A stretch of 64,000 nucleotides of DNA from Eucalyptus grandis (taxonomy: Eukaryota; Streptophyta; Magnoliopsida; Myrtales; Myrtaceae): contig NC_052622.1 in the NCBI RefSeq assembly GCF_016545825.1, positions 43,547,263-43,611,262 of the forward strand, given 5' to 3'. Made by a program: the position numbers and the translations under genes. This document shows positions 62,001 through 64,000 of the stretch, piece after piece. The notes beneath the pieces are model-generated. The model searched no databases, had not been told where the DNA came from, and saw only the letters and a list, made by a program, of their open reading frames with translations. Every line of letters begins with the position of its first letter. Positions within the stretch are counted from its first letter, which is position 1.

Positions 62001-62389
62001 TCTATGATGAGCGAGTTCAGCTAAGAAATGCAAGTAGTGAGGGTCAAGTGGAATGAGCATCGAACGAATGAGCATCGAATGTCGAGCGAGAAGTAACAAG
62101 CCAAGCGAGTATCTAGTGGCGAGTGGTATGAGTGACCCAAAGTGAGTGAGGCGAGTGTCAAGTGGTGAGTGGAGAAGTTGTTTCTTTCGATTTTGGCAAA
62201 TTGAAGACTAAGAGAACAAATAAGACAAAAGAGAACGAATATTAGAGGATGATGACATAAGGAGCTGTTTATGCATTTTTGGACACCATGAGGATTTCTC
62301 ACAAAAACATTTTCCTCCTTTGTAAATTATTTATATTGACGTCGTAAAAGACATTAAAAATTTAAGTTATTAAAGAATAATGTAAAATG

Positions 62390-63510
62390 ACTTGAACTCC
62401 TCACTTTTCTATTTATTTGTTTTTCAAAGTAAATTTGGAACAAAACCAAGAAGTAAAAAAAAAAAATTGATTCTTTGTTTCCAAGAACAACTAATCAAGC
62501 CAAATTTTTTTCTCTTCTCTTCTTTCTTCTTGTTTTCTTCGTCAACCACTGCTGCCATCGTCCGCCGCCGCTAGTCGCCGGTGACCGGTTGGGTGAGGTC
62601 CAATTAGCTCACCCGAGGCTCTCCCCTAGTGATGACACGAGCCTAGCCCAGTCTCCCGGCCACTAGCGAAGCCTCGCCCGGTCGGGCCCTCGACAAGGCT
62701 TGACCTCATTGGGCTACCGTGAGGTGGGTATTGCTTGGCCAAGGCGAGGCCAACCTCGCGGTGGCCCGGCAAGATTGAGCCTCACCAACGATTGGGCGAG
62801 CTCGGCCTCGCTAGATCTGAGCAAGTAGCCTCACCTAGCTGCTAGTGAGGCTCAGCCGACAAAGCGCAACCTTACTAAAGGCCAACGACGCTTCAATGAG
62901 GTCACCAGCCCTTGTCTAGCCGGTTGCCGGTCATCCCAAGGTCAACGGCCGACAAACCTTGAAGAAGAAAAAGAGGAAGAAAATAAGAAACAAGTAATAA
63001 AATGATTAAAAAATTAAAGAAAATGATTTGGATTAGAATTTTTCATAAAGTACTAAACGTAATTCTATTCCGAGAATAAAAATTTTGGACCGTTACTAAA
63101 TAGCTTAAAATACTTACAAATTATTATCGGGAACAAAATAAAAAAAAAATTATTATCGAAATTATTCCCGAGAATATAATGGTTATCAAACGCGCCCTCA
63201 TTGGTCACTGACCCTTGTTTGGCCGGTTGATAGTCATCCCAAGGCCAACAATCGAAAAACCTTGAAAAAAGAAAAAGAGGAAGAAAATAAGAAATAAGTA
63301 ATAAAATGATTTAAAAAATTAAAAAATGATTTGGATTAGAAATTTTCAGAGGTACTAAACGTAATTCTATTTCGGGAATAAAAATTTTGGACTATTACTA
63401 AATAACTTAAAATGTTTAAAAATTATTCCCGGGAACAAAATAAATAAAAAAATCTTATCGAAATTGTTCCCGAAACGAGAATGGTTATTAAACGCGCCTC
63501 ATTGGTCCAT
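62390..63510. repeat. GC-cored repeat element with a 302-bp tandem duplication
   Basis: The left end (GTAAATTTGGAACAAAACCA, GTTTCCAAGAACAA) and pyrimidine run match the other inverted-end elements. A large GC-rich core spans 62560-62960 with many GAGGC/GCCTC motifs. The right part is duplicated: about 62915-63215 and 63217-63510, offset 302-303 bp. Each copy runs CCGGTTG...TCATCCCAAGG, GATTTGGATTAGAA, CTAAACGTAATTCTATT, and ends AACGCGCC-TCATTGGTC. Confidence 0.75.
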
Positions 63511-63857
63511 GTTCCTCTTCAATCGAGATGGAGGCAATAGCCTTGAGGGATTCACCTAAGCCCGGCAAGATATGCCGGCCCCTTGCCAATGTGTGGATAG
63601 TGGCACCTCCGTTGTTCCTCAATTACACTAACCTAATCCCCTTCTTCTCTATTCGATTTTTCTTTTCAAATTTTTATTTTTAAAATTTGTCAAAACATTT
63701 TTACATGTCTAACTGCCATGGAAAATTTTACATATGGTGACAGGTCAACATTTAATGTTTCAGCACACATCTTCTATTATCTTTTTGAAAAAGGAGAGAC
63801 CAACTAGCTTAGCCACCTAATTGGACAAAAATAAAAATCACCAAGGGTTACACTAAT

Positions 63858-63990
63858 GACCACCCTTCAATATAGGAAGGAGGAGGTAGAGAGTTTGACT
63901 CTCCACCTTCTCATGGGAGACTAGAGGTGGGGATGTTCAGTTTCATGTGAGATTCAACTCTCACACTTTGTAAAAAAGTAAAATAAAAAT
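63858..63990 (+). repeat. SINE-like element, sibling of 46020-46236
   Basis: CCACCCTTCAATATAGGAAG, GAGAGTTTGACTCTCC, ACCTTCTCATGGGAGACTAG and AGGTGGGGATG follow the order of the copy at 46020-46236. The end runs into A-rich sequence at the window edge, so the length is unknown. Confidence 0.4.
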
Positions 63991-64000
63991 TTTAAAATGA

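Overview
This is nuclear DNA from a flowering plant, most likely a eudicot. Genes are widely spaced and intron-rich with GT-AG splice sites. Intergenic DNA is AT-rich and holds retroelements, SINEs and microsatellites. The proteins are typical plant families: chloroplast PYD1, cytosolic glutamine synthetase, a group D MAP kinase kinase, a KNOX protein without homeodomain, and MIR166. A rosid, perhaps Myrtales, would fit, but I cannot prove the species. All family assignments come from reading translations; no database search was run.

Layout. 1-1.55 kb (-): decayed 3' half of a SUV2/ATRIP-like checkpoint gene. 3.55-6.22 kb (-): single-exon TAF1C-like RNA polymerase I factor. 7.9-11.7 kb (-): seven-exon monoacylglycerol lipase/caffeoylshikimate-esterase-like hydrolase, with three CACGTG boxes behind it. 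14.98-15.09 kb (-): MIR166 hairpin. 18.6-19.8 kb (+): MKK7/9-type MAP kinase kinase with one 89-nt intron. 19.8-25.8 kb: repeats, including a tRNA-derived SINE with target-site duplications. 26.3-30.6 kb (+): PYD1, seven exons. 34.2-36.5 kb (-): KNATM-like KNOX gene. 40.2-43.4 kb (-): NFXL1-type zinc-finger gene. 47.4-48.3 kb: tandem duplication just upstream of the glutamine synthetase gene at 48.9-51.7 kb (+), twelve exons and 356 aa. 53.3-58.9 kb (+): degenerate L1-type LINE. 61-64 kb: nested repeats with two tandem arrays.

There is no operon logic here; the genes are independent. Two loci 20 kb apart, MIR166 and the KNATM-like gene, both belong to pathways that pattern leaf polarity, though their proximity may be chance. 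PYD1 (pyrimidine catabolism, which releases nitrogen) and GS1 (ammonium assimilation) both serve nitrogen recycling. I found no convincing new biological system. The most useful results are the unlabelled MIR166 hairpin, the homeodomain-less KNOX gene rebuilt from three exons, the SUV2-like pseudogene, the MKK intron in the activation segment, and a SINE with a paralogous empty site.
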